From the NCBI GenBank assembly GCA_964410665.1, contig CAYPIE010000011.1:35849-99848 (forward strand): 64,000 bases of DNA, given 5' to 3'. Below are positions 53,935 through 63,171 of this stretch, one piece after another; position 1 is the stretch's first letter, and each line of letters begins with the position of its first letter. The translations under genes were made by a program, and so were the position numbers. The stretch is from CAYPIE01 sp964410665. GTDB taxonomy: Bacteria; Planctomycetota; Planctomycetia; Gemmatales; Gemmataceae. The notes beneath the pieces were generated by a model. That model saw nothing but the letters and a program-made list of their open reading frames with translations. It was not told the DNA's origin and did not search any database.

Positions 53935-54459
53935 GTGGTACCAGGCCCTCCTCAGCCGCACTGGACCGGCCCGGAAACCGAACGCATGCAACTCCGGGCA
54001 CTGACCCTTGCAGATGCTACCGCGTTTTATCAGCTCAACAGCGACCTCCAGGTCATGCGCTTCACCGGGGAGCCGCTCCTAGCTTCCCTCGAAGAGGCCT
54101 ACCAGGCCATCCGCGACTATCCAGACTTCGACACCGTCGGCTATGGTCGTTGGGGGTGCTTCTTCAAGCCAGAAAGCCGGCTGGTCGGCTTCTGCGGGCT
54201 TCAATGGTTGGCAGATCTTGGTGAGGTTGACCTCGGCTACCGCTTCTTGTCTGCGTATTGGGGCCGCGGGCTCGCCACCGAAGCGTGCCAGGCGTGCCTG
54301 CAGTTTGGCTTTGACGGATTGCAACTGTCGCACATCATCGCCCTGGTGCTTCCTGAGAATGTCGCCTCAAGTCGCGTGCTGGAAAAACTGGGTATGTACG
54401 GTGATGGGCAAATGCGCTACCAGGAGCAGCGCGTGCTGCGTTATAGGGCCCACCGCTGA
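53935..54459 (+). CDS. RimJ/RimL-type GNAT acetyltransferase
   Basis: 174 residues from a GTG at 53935, chosen because GAGGAG lies eight bases upstream and the usual ETERxxLRxLTLADA opening (here PETERMQLRALTLADA) starts before the later ATG at 53986. The acetyl-CoA loop YWGRGLATEACQACLQFGF and the final NVASSRVLEKLGM are typical of the RimJ/RimL group, which acetylates protein N-termini or small molecules. It is a monocistronic gene. Confidence 0.85.
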   Translation: MVPGPPQPHWTGPETERMQLRALTLADATAFYQLNSDLQVMRFTGEPLLASLEEAYQAIRDYPDFDTVGYGRWGCFFKPESRLVGFCGLQWLADLGEVDLGYRFLSAYWGRGLATEACQACLQFGFDGLQLSHIIALVLPENVASSRVLEKLGMYGDGQMRYQEQRVLRYRAHR

Positions 54460-54623
54460 CAAATGACGCGCTGGACGCTGAACCGATTGCACGAGTAGAG
54501 GCGGTAAACGGCACTCTACAAGCGAGGGAGAGCCGATATTGATCGCGTCGAGGGGATTCGGAGAATGTTCGGTCATTCCTTGGTCCCTTGGAGCGATTTC
54601 TACCGCCAGCGAGGTGATCGTGG

Positions 54624-55427
54624 CTACCGTGGCAACCGGCTCATCTCGGCTTGCATGCCTTGTAGGGCGTACTCAAGGGGCATGGGCGTGACGTGCATCG
54701 CGCCTTGGAACGGATCACTCAATGCCAGCAGAAGATAGACCACCACGCCGACAAATGCAGTGTAAAACGCCATCAACAGTAGAAGGATCGGGTAGGGGCG
54801 ATAGACTCCAAAATAGACCATCGTGATCAGATAACCGAACAAAATGATGAGCAGGACCAGTGGTGGCTGTTTACGCGACTGCGGCAGGCACGACAAACGA
54901 TTGTCCGCAATTTTGTGCACCTCCTCGATGAGCCATGCCCGGACAAGCTCTTGACTGACATCGGCGGCTTTGAGCTTGAACACACTGTCTTCCAATCGTC
55001 TTAACGCGACATTACCCTGTGCGGAGAGCTGGTCGTTTGCCAGAGCGGGCCAGTCGTGCTCGATCACCGCTTGGGTATAGTCGACTAACCGGGTTTGGCT
55101 CGCAAGCGACTCTGCCTGACCAAACTGCTCCAGATGGTAGGATACGTTGGCAATCGAAGCAGCTTCACGCTCGATCATGGACTTGGTGGCGAAGTATTCG
55201 TTGGCCACCCTGGCGAAGGTAAACAAAAGCAGCAAAGTGAACAGCCAACCCATCACTCGCATCAGATTCCCGGTGGCCTTCTCAATCTCCTCGACCGCTT
55301 CCACGCTCTGATGTCTAGTATGGAGTCGAGACGTTGCAAAATAGACCGCCAATCCCAGCGCGATCGTGAACGCCATGAACACGAGGCAGCCAAGGAGCTT
55401 TGGCAGGGCAACTAGGGCTTCCATCAT
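54624..55427 (-). CDS. DUF4239 bestrophin-like membrane protein
   Basis: 267 residues with four hydrophobic helices: two at the N-terminus (10-30, 58-78) and two near the C-terminus (190-235). The conserved middle includes EREAASIANVSYHLEQF and the C-terminal SDPFQGAMHV. This pattern is DUF4239, related to bestrophin channels. It may form an anion-selective channel, but transport is unproven. No partner gene is adjacent. Confidence 0.8.
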   Translation of the reverse strand: MMEALVALPKLLGCLVFMAFTIALGLAVYFATSRLHTRHQSVEAVEEIEKATGNLMRVMGWLFTLLLLFTFARVANEYFATKSMIEREAASIANVSYHLEQFGQAESLASQTRLVDYTQAVIEHDWPALANDQLSAQGNVALRRLEDSVFKLKAADVSQELVRAWLIEEVHKIADNRLSCLPQSRKQPPLVLLIILFGYLITMVYFGVYRPYPILLLLMAFYTAFVGVVVYLLLALSDPFQGAMHVTPMPLEYALQGMQAEMSRLPR

Positions 55428-55877
55428 GATCTCTCTCGGGAGTTTTCTCCATCCAGGTGATCCGGTTGCTCAACAGTGTTGCTCAACAGTCAGGAGTGAT
55501 CCCGTGAATACGTTGGTACGGTGTGGTTGACGTCTGTGGAACCATCGCCGGGCTCGAGGGAACGAATTGGGGCTTCACGATTGCTTTGCTCGGGTTACCG
55601 ACTCGAAACCATACTCATCACTATATGGGCTAGTTGAGGTATCACTATCTCGACCTGGGTCGAGAGGACCATGAGCGCAGCGGACGCGCGAGCAATCCCA
55701 TTGCATGACGGTCAACTTCGCACACCGTTTTTGCACCGTAGCGTCCAGGTTTCCCGTGCTGAGGTGACCCCTCCCGTTGCCCAGCGATGATGAAGGGCTA
55801 AGATAGACGACTGACTTTCTTGGTGGAACCGGAAGTCCTCGGCTCAGCCACCGACCGATCCTCCCCAATAGGTGCCG
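55428..55877. other. Intergenic region with a 13-bp tandem duplication and a palindrome
   Basis: Nothing coding is supported. GTTGCTCAACAGT occurs twice in tandem at 55465-55477 and 55478-55490. CTCGACC-TG-GGTCGAG (55649-55664) is a perfect 16-bp inverted repeat that could be a dimeric regulator site. The promoter for the pseudopilin gene must be in this stretch but no clear -35/-10 pair is visible. Confidence 0.6.
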
Positions 55878-56906
55878 ATGTTGAAGATGAACACTCCTGT
55901 CAAATTCTCCCGTTCGCGCGCCTTCACCCTCATCGAGCTGTTGGTGGTGATCGCCATCATCGCGGTCCTGATCGGACTGCTTCTGCCGGCCGTCCAGAAG
56001 GTACGCGAAGCCGCGGCAAGGATGACCTGTAGCAACCATCTGAAGCAACTGGGGCTGGCCTGTCACAACTACCACGACGTCAGCCAAAAGTTGCCTCCGG
56101 CGGTCCTGGTCCGTGGCACACAGACACCGATCAACGAAGAGCAAGACTTCGGTCCCAACTGGGCGGTGCTGATCCTACCCTACATTGAGCAAGACAACCT
56201 ATTCAACCAACACGCCACGGCCATCAACTCGTACCCGCGCAACGGCAACTTCGACTGGCGGGCGGTCGCCGGCAACCCGGTCAAGGTGTACAAGTGCCCT
56301 TCGGATGGGGCCTCGGACGGCGAGAACTACAACGGGCCCGGCGGACTGAGTGCCCCGAACGGTTGGTCGCGTGGCAACTACGCCGCCAACGCCGGGTTCA
56401 TGAACTGGAATCGCGCCATCAGCGGCTCGGAATCACCCAACGGCGTGGACGGTTTCTTCGGCGGGGCCGGCCCGTTTCGCATTAACTCCGGGTTGGGGAT
56501 TCACCGGATGCAGGATGGCAGCTCGAACACCATGCTGCTGACCGAACTCCGTGCCGGTCTCGTGGGTACCGGGGACGATCGCGACCAGCGCGGCAGCTGG
56601 GCTCTGGGCCACCCTGGGTCGAGCATCATCGTGCACTACTCCGAGATCGACTGCGGCGGCCCCAACGATACCAACCCCGCCTCGGATGACGTACGCGATT
56701 GTCGCCGCATGCCCGATGGCCGAGGCGGCTGCTGCGAAGACTGCCCAGGTAGCACCCAGGCGACCGCCCGCAGCTACCACACTGGCGGTGTCAACGTCTG
56801 CCTCGGCGACGGCTCGGTCCGCTTCGTTCGTGACAGCATCTCACAACCGGTGTGGGCCTGGCTCGGCTCACACCAGGACGGCCAGCCGTTTTCGCTCGAT
56901 AACTGA
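55878..56906 (+). CDS. DUF1559 pseudopilin-like protein
   Basis: 342 residues from the ATG at 55878 (AGGTG just upstream; an in-frame GTG at 55872 and ATG at 55887 are alternatives). The type IV prepilin signature RAFTLIELLVVIAIIAVLIG is followed by LLLPAVQKVREAAARM and CSNHLKQLGLACHNYHD, the hallmark of DUF1559. VYKCPSDG, NYAANAGF and a final H-x-G-G-VNVCLGDGSVRF complete it. A prepilin peptidase would cleave after Gly or Ala before Phe. Hundreds of paralogues occur in planctomycetes; the function is thought to be in a secretion pseudopilus. Confidence 0.9.
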   Translation: MLKMNTPVKFSRSRAFTLIELLVVIAIIAVLIGLLLPAVQKVREAAARMTCSNHLKQLGLACHNYHDVSQKLPPAVLVRGTQTPINEEQDFGPNWAVLILPYIEQDNLFNQHATAINSYPRNGNFDWRAVAGNPVKVYKCPSDGASDGENYNGPGGLSAPNGWSRGNYAANAGFMNWNRAISGSESPNGVDGFFGGAGPFRINSGLGIHRMQDGSSNTMLLTELRAGLVGTGDDRDQRGSWALGHPGSSIIVHYSEIDCGGPNDTNPASDDVRDCRRMPDGRGGCCEDCPGSTQATARSYHTGGVNVCLGDGSVRFVRDSISQPVWAWLGSHQDGQPFSLDN

Positions 56907-56945
56907 GGGTGCCAGCGGCCACCAACCAGATGAGGGGAGCTTTTC

Positions 56946-57917
56946 ATGACCGACGAAATCGAAAGCGTCCGGCTGGGCCGTACAAACCTCGATGTGCCGA
57001 AAATTTGCCTCGGAACGACCGCCCTTGGGGACATGCCCAACAGCTACGGCTACCGGGTCGGCGAGCAGCAGGCCCGGGAAACGCTGATGGCAATTCTGAC
57101 GGGGCCGATCAAGTTTCTGGATACCAGCCGTACCTACGCGTTTAGCGAACAGCGGATCGGCGCGGCAATCAAAGAACTCGGCGGGCTGCCGGAAAGCTTT
57201 GTGATCTCGACCAAGCTGGATCGGGACATGCAGACCAACCGCTTCGATGCCGCGCAGGCGCGGCGGTCGTTGGAACAGAGCCTAGACGCTTTGGGAATGG
57301 ATCACGTTCATCTGCTGCATCTGCACGATCCGGAATACTGTTCCCTGGACGAAGTGACGGGCCCAAACGGGGCCTTAAGGGCCCTCTTCCAGATGAAAGA
57401 AGAAGGTCTTGCCGATGCAGTGGGCCTGGCAGCCGGGAAAGTGGACGTGATGATGCCACTTTTACGGGACTGGGACTTTGACGTCCTGATCACGCACAAC
57501 CGCTATACGCTTTTGAATCGCAGTGCGGAGGCGATGCTCGACTTTGCGGTCGGCAAAGGGATCGCTGTGATCAATGCCGCGCCCTACGGTTCGGGAATCC
57601 TGGCGAAGGGTTCCCGGTCCGGTGCCCGGTACGTGTATCAGGAATCCACCGAGGAGGCGGTGCGGTGCGTACGAACGCTCGAACAGATCTGCGACAGCCA
57701 TGGCATCCCGTTGGCAGCGGCGGCACTCCAGTTTTCGCTGCGTGAGCCCAGAATCACATCGACTCTGGTCGGCATCAGCAAGCCCGAGCGAATTGCCCAA
57801 ACGATGCAATACGCCAACTGGCCGATCAGCGACGCGGCATGGAGCGAGCTGCTGGCAGTGCCGGCGGACATGCGAGATCCGGAGGCGAACCGCGCGTACG
57901 TCCCGGATCTGACCTGA
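56946..57917 (+). CDS. Aldo/keto reductase
   Basis: 323 residues with GGGGAGC upstream of the ATG. The AKR barrel is clear: RLGRTNLDVPKICLGTTAL, the tetrad Asp and Tyr in FLDTSRTYAFSE, Lys in VISTKLD and His in LLHLHDPE, and a C-terminal GISKPERIAQTMQ NADPH-binding region. RSLEQSLDALGMDHV is typical of the D-threo-aldose dehydrogenase/pyridoxal reductase branch. It reduces or oxidises a sugar or aldehyde with NADP(H). It follows the DUF1559 gene by 39 bp. Confidence 0.88.
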   Translation: MTDEIESVRLGRTNLDVPKICLGTTALGDMPNSYGYRVGEQQARETLMAILTGPIKFLDTSRTYAFSEQRIGAAIKELGGLPESFVISTKLDRDMQTNRFDAAQARRSLEQSLDALGMDHVHLLHLHDPEYCSLDEVTGPNGALRALFQMKEEGLADAVGLAAGKVDVMMPLLRDWDFDVLITHNRYTLLNRSAEAMLDFAVGKGIAVINAAPYGSGILAKGSRSGARYVYQESTEEAVRCVRTLEQICDSHGIPLAAAALQFSLREPRITSTLVGISKPERIAQTMQYANWPISDAAWSELLAVPADMRDPEANRAYVPDLT

Positions 57918-58299
57918 GCCGGGGACGTTCTTCCGCTGGTCGTCGGACCGGGCGGACCTGGGTGGCAAGCCACTCTTGGGCCGGCGAAAGAGTCGTCGGT
58001 CGAGGGTGGGGAGTCGATCAGGCAAGACGTTGGGTGGCACGCCCGGAGTCTTTGACGGGCGTGGGGGCCTGAGCCCTTCGTTCCCCTTCCCGCTTGCCAG
58101 GCCTGGGTGGCACGCCCGGAGTCTTCGAAGGGCGTGGTCCGAAACCAGCGTGCCCGCAGCTCTCTAAGCCTGTGCTTGTACCATGTTCGTCCCCCCGCAT
58201 TGCTGAGCAGCTGGTGTACGCCGTTCGATAGTAGCACACCGGCCGTGCTGACCAGGCTCCCCCGACTGTCACTTGATGGCGGTATACCCACGGCGGGCC
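57918..58299. repeat. Intergenic region with two family A palindromes
   Basis: Two copies of the element lie in direct order: CACGCCC (58038-58044) with GGGCGTG (58057-58063), and CACGCCC (58111-58117) with GGGCGTG (58130-58136). Both have TGGGTGG before the stem and GGAGTCTTYGA in the loop. The rest of the 380-bp gap has no supported gene. It lies between convergent genes (aldo/keto reductase and the ECF-TM fusion). Confidence 0.75.
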
Positions 58300-59757
58300 T
58301 CAGTCTCCGCGGATCTTCTCGAGGGCTTTCTCAGCCGCGCGCACAAATTCTTCAGGAACACCGGGTGAAGCCCGGACCTTCTCCAGAAACGGGATCGCCT
58401 TTTGGGCAACGGGTCCGAAGGCGCCGAGGGTAGTGAGGATGTGCTCTCGGAACATGGAGGTCGGCTCGAAGGTGTCGTAGATGTCGATCAGCTCCGGCAC
58501 CGCCGGTTCGAACTTGGAGCGATCAATGTGCTTGGCTTCGACCAGATGGCGCAGGACCACGATGGCCATCGGCCAGGTCGTTTCGGACTTCTTGAGGGAA
58601 TCGACCAGCGGACCGGCCGCGTCAACACCGATCTCGAGCAGCCCCGCAATCGCGGCTTGGAGGATCTTTGAATGGTCCAAGAAATGCTCGGTCGGCACAT
58701 ATTCCTGGGCCACCTCGAGCATGACCGGGACTGCCTCTTTGGCGTAGCCGCGGGCGCCGAACGCGCCCAGGGCACGCATTGCCTCGGTACGCCGCTTCGG
58801 AGACAGCTCGGTCTGTAGGATCCGGACCCAGTCCGCAAAGCCCATGCCTTCGTAGGTAAACACCTCCCGGGGAAGCGGCTGCTTCGCCTCCCCGGGCGTC
58901 ATCGGCGGGCTCGTCTCGGCCGGGTTGCCGCCTGCTTCCTGGGCATCGACTAGTCGCACGATGCCCCAGCCGCCGGCCCCCAACAGCAGCCCGATACTGA
59001 CCAGGACTTTCCATGAACTCCACTGCATGACCGTCGTTCCCCCTTGCATGAGATTTCCGAGGCCGGCCGGCAGCGCCGACCCACCCGATTGCGAAATCAC
59101 CTGAAACAGCCGCACCGTCCGCCCCAGTAGCTCTCCGGATGCCTGCACCGTCATGGTTCCCACTGTCAAGTCGATGCCCCGGCGGGTGAGCCGGTCGCGG
59201 AGCATCGCTTTGGCCCGGGCCAACCGGGAGGACAAGGTTCCCTCGGTCAGCCCCAGCGTTTCGGCCGCCTCGGAGCGGCTCTGCTTGGCCAGCAGGCAGC
59301 GGACGGCCACCTGGCGGTAGTGCTCGGGCAGCCGGGCGACCTCGGCATCAATCGTCGCGGCTAGTTCCGCCGCTTCGGCTCCGGGGAACGGAGCCGAGGC
59401 CGGTACCACTCTGAGGGGTTGCTCCCGCTGTCGCCGCTGGTGTTGGGTCCTTCGAGCGTCGCGGGCGATGCGGCTCGCGACGCCGTGCAGCCAGCCGCCC
59501 AGCTGGGAGCCGTCGCGGATTATGGCCGCCTTGCGTGCCAGCACCAGGAAGGTGGCCTGGAACGCATCCTCCGCGTCGGGCGAGTTGCCCAGCTGGCGGC
59601 GGCAGACGCCCCAGACCATCGGCCCATGCCGTTCAACCAGCACCGCGAAGGCGCGCTCTTCTTGCCGTTCGCCGAGCGCCGCCAGGAGCGCGGCATCGGA
59701 CTGCCGGCTGGCCCACTCGCGGTCAAGGACGGTTAGCAACGCAGCCATATCGGGCAT
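58300..59757 (-). CDS. ECF sigma factor fused to a transmembrane helix and HEAT-like domain (paralogue 2)
   Basis: 485 residues. The sigma part (1-195) has DAEDAFQATFLVLARK and a region 4 with AAETLGLTEGTLSSRLARAKAM in parts. After LPAGLGNLMQGG and VMQWSSWK a transmembrane helix (about 240-265) follows. The extracytoplasmic C-terminus (300-485) shares FADWVRILQTELSPKRRTEAM with TWVRTLRTELEPVKRAEAF of the protein encoded at 44806. HEAT-like repeats end the protein. It follows the 59801 gene by 43 bp on the same strand, so the two are probably one operon. Confidence 0.87.
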   Translation of the reverse strand: MPDMAALLTVLDREWASRQSDAALLAALGERQEERAFAVLVERHGPMVWGVCRRQLGNSPDAEDAFQATFLVLARKAAIIRDGSQLGGWLHGVASRIARDARRTQHQRRQREQPLRVVPASAPFPGAEAAELAATIDAEVARLPEHYRQVAVRCLLAKQSRSEAAETLGLTEGTLSSRLARAKAMLRDRLTRRGIDLTVGTMTVQASGELLGRTVRLFQVISQSGGSALPAGLGNLMQGGTTVMQWSSWKVLVSIGLLLGAGGWGIVRLVDAQEAGGNPAETSPPMTPGEAKQPLPREVFTYEGMGFADWVRILQTELSPKRRTEAMRALGAFGARGYAKEAVPVMLEVAQEYVPTEHFLDHSKILQAAIAGLLEIGVDAAGPLVDSLKKSETTWPMAIVVLRHLVEAKHIDRSKFEPAVPELIDIYDTFEPTSMFREHILTTLGAFGPVAQKAIPFLEKVRASPGVPEEFVRAAEKALEKIRGD

Positions 59758-59800
59758 CGAACAAGCTCTGCGCGGGTACAGGTTTCGTTCGTGGCTACCA

Positions 59801-61141
59801 TTACTCTGGGGGCTGGGCGGGATTCCGTCCCGGATTTTCTCGCTGGGGCTTGCGAGATCGCGGGTTTTCTAGGCGGGCGATGCGGCCGCGGATCTCGTGC
59901 TCGAGCTCGAGCCGTTTGTAACGGGCTTGCCAAACATCGAGGCGGGACACTGTTCCGGATTGGAACTGGACCTTGGCGGCCTCCTCGATTTTCATGCGGA
60001 CCGCCAGCACCGCTTCGAGAAGTTCGATGTACTCCCGGTGGCGGTACACCAGGTTCCCCGCACTGACGAGCTGATCGAGGGGCTGGTCAAGGACGGTCAG
60101 ACTCGCCCGGCCCTGGTCGATCTCACCCAGGCGAAACAGGAGGATTTGTAGGGCTAGATTGAACATCTCGGCACGCATCTTCCTCCCCTCACCCTCGACC
60201 TTGTCTAGGTCGAAGGCGAACTCTCGCAGCGGGCGGGGTTCGGGCTTCGCCGCGTCGGGCCCGGCCGCTGTCGGCGGTTGGGCCGGATGGCGGTTCGCCA
60301 CCGGGCCCAACGCGGCAGGCTGCTCGGACTGAGCGATGCCTCGATGCAGGCCCCAGCCGACCGTCGCGACGAGCAGCAATCCGCCCACTGCCAGCTTTAT
60401 CTTGCTCAACTGGAACATCAACAACACTCCCTGGGTCAAGCTGGCCACCCCGGCGGGTAACCCCGCCGTCGAGCCGGCCACGCCGAAAACACGGAACACA
60501 TTCACTGTTTGCCCGAGCAGTTCCCGCGACAGGGTTGCGCTGAGCCCGCCGGCCGAGACCGTGATACCCCGGCGGGTGAGCCGGGCCTGGAGCTGCTGCC
60601 GCGCCCGGGCCAGCCGGGAAGACAGGGTTCCCTCGGGGATACCGAGCTTGGCTGCGGCGTCGGCCTGAGTCTCACCCAACAACAGACAGCGGACCACCGC
60701 CTCACGTTGCCAGGCCGGCAGCCGGCCGATCTCGGCATCCAGGATTGGACCCAGCTCCACCGTCTCTGGGGTCGTCCCCGTCGTCGGCACCTCGCCCAGA
60801 GACTCAAGCCGCTGTTGCCGCCGTCGCCGTTGCTTGTGAGCGTGCAGGGCGGTGCGGCGGGCGACATTGTGTAGCCAACCGCCCAACCGCGGATGCTCGA
60901 CGAGCCGGCGAGCTTTGCGGGCGAGCACCAGAAAAGTGGCCTGGAAGGCATCCTCGGCATCGGCCGGCTGGCCCAGGATGCGTCGACACACGCCGAGCAC
61001 CATTGCCCCATGCCGGCGGACCAACTCGGCGAAAGCCAGATCATCGTGGTGGTAAGCCACCGCACCAAGCAGCAACCCGTCGGATAGACGGGAGGCGGAC
61101 TCCTGGTCGAGCAGTCGGTTCAGGGCAGACGCAGTCGGCAT
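59801..61141 (-). CDS. ECF sigma factor fused to a transmembrane helix and TolC-like helical tail (paralogue 3)
   Basis: 446 residues. Sigma regions 2 (DAEDAFQATFLVLARKARRL) and 4 (AKLGIPEGTLSSRLARARQQ) fill the first 195. LPAGVASLTQGV precedes a transmembrane helix (about 255-275), as in both paralogues. The tail is different: no HEAT repeats, but a helical region (345-440) with FQSGTVSRLDVWQARYKRLE, a pattern seen in TolC-type outer-membrane efflux proteins. It may sense envelope stress by this coiled segment. It is the first gene of the two-gene operon with 58300. Confidence 0.87.
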   Translation of the reverse strand: MPTASALNRLLDQESASRLSDGLLLGAVAYHHDDLAFAELVRRHGAMVLGVCRRILGQPADAEDAFQATFLVLARKARRLVEHPRLGGWLHNVARRTALHAHKQRRRRQQRLESLGEVPTTGTTPETVELGPILDAEIGRLPAWQREAVVRCLLLGETQADAAAKLGIPEGTLSSRLARARQQLQARLTRRGITVSAGGLSATLSRELLGQTVNVFRVFGVAGSTAGLPAGVASLTQGVLLMFQLSKIKLAVGGLLLVATVGWGLHRGIAQSEQPAALGPVANRHPAQPPTAAGPDAAKPEPRPLREFAFDLDKVEGEGRKMRAEMFNLALQILLFRLGEIDQGRASLTVLDQPLDQLVSAGNLVYRHREYIELLEAVLAVRMKIEEAAKVQFQSGTVSRLDVWQARYKRLELEHEIRGRIARLENPRSRKPQRENPGRNPAQPPE

Positions 61142-61278
61142 CGGCGAGACTCCGGGAACCTAGGGGCTAGACTGCTATGGCCGGAGTTGGGAAAAGTCAT
61201 CCCGGGAAGTCGGCGAAAAATGGGCACGCCACGCAATTATCCCGCGGGGGAGGGGTGGGCGACCTCTCCCCAGGTCAC

Positions 61279-63171
61279 TCAGTTTTTGATCGTTTGTTCA
61301 CAGATGACCAGTGCCACGGCTCCGGGGCGGGTGAACTGGACGCGGTAGGCATCGGCCGCCATGCTCACCGTGATTGGCTGCGGGTCGTCGGCGACGTCTT
61401 TCTCCTCGGTGGTGAAGGCGAGGGTCCAGGCCCGCTTTTCTTCGCCGAGGAACCCGTGGCAGGCAGGCTCGAGATCGACCGAGTCGCTCTCCTTCAGACA
61501 GGCGACGATGGCAAACACCGCCCGGCGGGTTTCACGCAACAGCAACACCGTCTGGGCGGTAAGTGCTTGAGCATGCGTGCGGATCGGCTCGGCCCGAAAA
61601 TCGTCGCTTTGACGCAGCTGAAGCAATTGTTGGTACAGGCGGAGCGTGGCGGCGTGGTCAGGGTGGTCCAGTTCCGGCCAGTGCAGCTTACAACGCGTAA
61701 AGGTGCTCTCGGCTTGTGGATCCGGAATCCGCTCTCGGGCTGCGGGGCTGTGGAACGCTTCGAAGTCCTTAAACTCCTTGCGGCGTCCCTCGGTCACTAA
61801 GGCTCCAAGGTCGGGCTTGTGGTCGGTGAAGTATTGGAATGGCGCGGTGGCCGCCCATTCTTGACCCATGAACAACAAGGGCGTGTGCGGAGCAAGCAAC
61901 AAGACTGTACTGGCAGCGCGGTAGGCAGCCAGGTCGATCTGGTGGTGCAGCCGCTCGCCCATGGCCCGGTTGCCGATCTGGTCGTGGTTCTGGATACACA
62001 GGACAAACCGCTCGGGAGGGAGGCCACTGGGATCGGTGCCGCGTGGACCATCGCTGTGCTTGGAATACTGGCCGGTGTACAGCCAGCCCTGGTTCAGGGC
62101 GGTGGTAAGCTCGCTGGTCGTCCCCTCGAAGTCCATGTAGTATCCTTCGTGGTCACCAGCCAACAGGCGCCGCATGGAATGGTGGAAGTCATCGGCCCAG
62201 GTGGCGTCCAGGCCCCAGCCGCCTTCGTGACCAGGCTTGAGCATGTGCGCCAGGTTGCGGCATTCCTCGGCGATAATCACCACCTCGCGATCGGGGACGG
62301 CGGCGCGGGCCCGGGCCGTGAGTTCGGCTAGGAAGTGCTGCTCGCTGTCATCGATGATGGCGTGGGTGGCATCGAGACGTAGGCCATCGAAGTGAAAGTC
62401 ACGTAGCCAGTAGATGGCATTCTGAATGTAGGTCTCACGCACCATTTTGGAATACGGACCGTCGAAGTTGAAGCTGGCTCCCCAGGGATTGGTATGGATC
62501 TTGGAGTTATAATAAGGGCTGTATACGCCTTGATAATTCCCGTCCGGGCCCAGGTGGTTGTACACCACATCGAGTAGTACTGCCAGGCCGAGGCGGTGGG
62601 CCATGTCGACCAGCCGCCGCAGATCATCGGGGCTGCCGTAGCAACGCGCTGGAGCATACATGGATACGAGGTCATAACCCCAATTCCAGCGGCCGGGAAA
62701 ATCGCCGACCGGCATCAGTTCGATGGCGGTGACCCCCAGGTCTTTGAGGTAGTTGAGCCGGTTGGCGACTCCGGCGAAGGTACCCTCGGGCGAAAAGGTA
62801 CCGACGTGCAACTCATACACCACCAGCTCGCGAAGCGAGCGACCCGTCCACGCCTGATCCGTCCAGGGAAACGGCCGTGGATCGACAATCTGCGATGGAC
62901 CATGCACCCCCTGGGGCTGAAACCGTGAGCACGGGTCCGGAAACGGCATGCCGGTCTGCACCCGGTAGCGATAACGGCGACCAGCGCTCAGAATCGGATG
63001 CTGAAGCTCATGCGTCCCATCGGGACAGGTAGTCATCGTTAGGGTTTGCTCAGTATGCTGGTCGTCGGCCTCCAACACGACGTCGATCCACTCGGCCTCG
63101 GGGGCCCAGACCCGTAAGCCGAACCCGTGGCTGCCCACCGGAATGGCTCCGAATTCGGTCAACTGCGGCAT
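61279..63171 (-). CDS. treZ: Malto-oligosyltrehalose trehalohydrolase
   Basis: 630 residues. An N-terminal CBM48-like domain (FGLRVWAPEAEWIDVV) precedes a GH13 barrel with VVYELHVGTFSPEGTF, VTAIELMPVGDFPG, DVVYNHLGPDGNY, nucleophile Asp267 (GLRLDATHAI), acid/base Glu302 (IIAEECRN) and NHDQIGNRAMG. The linear sequence matches TreZ, which releases trehalose from maltooligosyltrehalose; its usual partner TreY is not in the window. It could make trehalose as an osmoprotectant or recycle glycogen. No partner gene overlaps. Confidence 0.92.
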   Translation of the reverse strand: MPQLTEFGAIPVGSHGFGLRVWAPEAEWIDVVLEADDQHTEQTLTMTTCPDGTHELQHPILSAGRRYRYRVQTGMPFPDPCSRFQPQGVHGPSQIVDPRPFPWTDQAWTGRSLRELVVYELHVGTFSPEGTFAGVANRLNYLKDLGVTAIELMPVGDFPGRWNWGYDLVSMYAPARCYGSPDDLRRLVDMAHRLGLAVLLDVVYNHLGPDGNYQGVYSPYYNSKIHTNPWGASFNFDGPYSKMVRETYIQNAIYWLRDFHFDGLRLDATHAIIDDSEQHFLAELTARARAAVPDREVVIIAEECRNLAHMLKPGHEGGWGLDATWADDFHHSMRRLLAGDHEGYYMDFEGTTSELTTALNQGWLYTGQYSKHSDGPRGTDPSGLPPERFVLCIQNHDQIGNRAMGERLHHQIDLAAYRAASTVLLLAPHTPLLFMGQEWAATAPFQYFTDHKPDLGALVTEGRRKEFKDFEAFHSPAARERIPDPQAESTFTRCKLHWPELDHPDHAATLRLYQQLLQLRQSDDFRAEPIRTHAQALTAQTVLLLRETRRAVFAIVACLKESDSVDLEPACHGFLGEEKRAWTLAFTTEEKDVADDPQPITVSMAADAYRVQFTRPGAVALVICEQTIKN

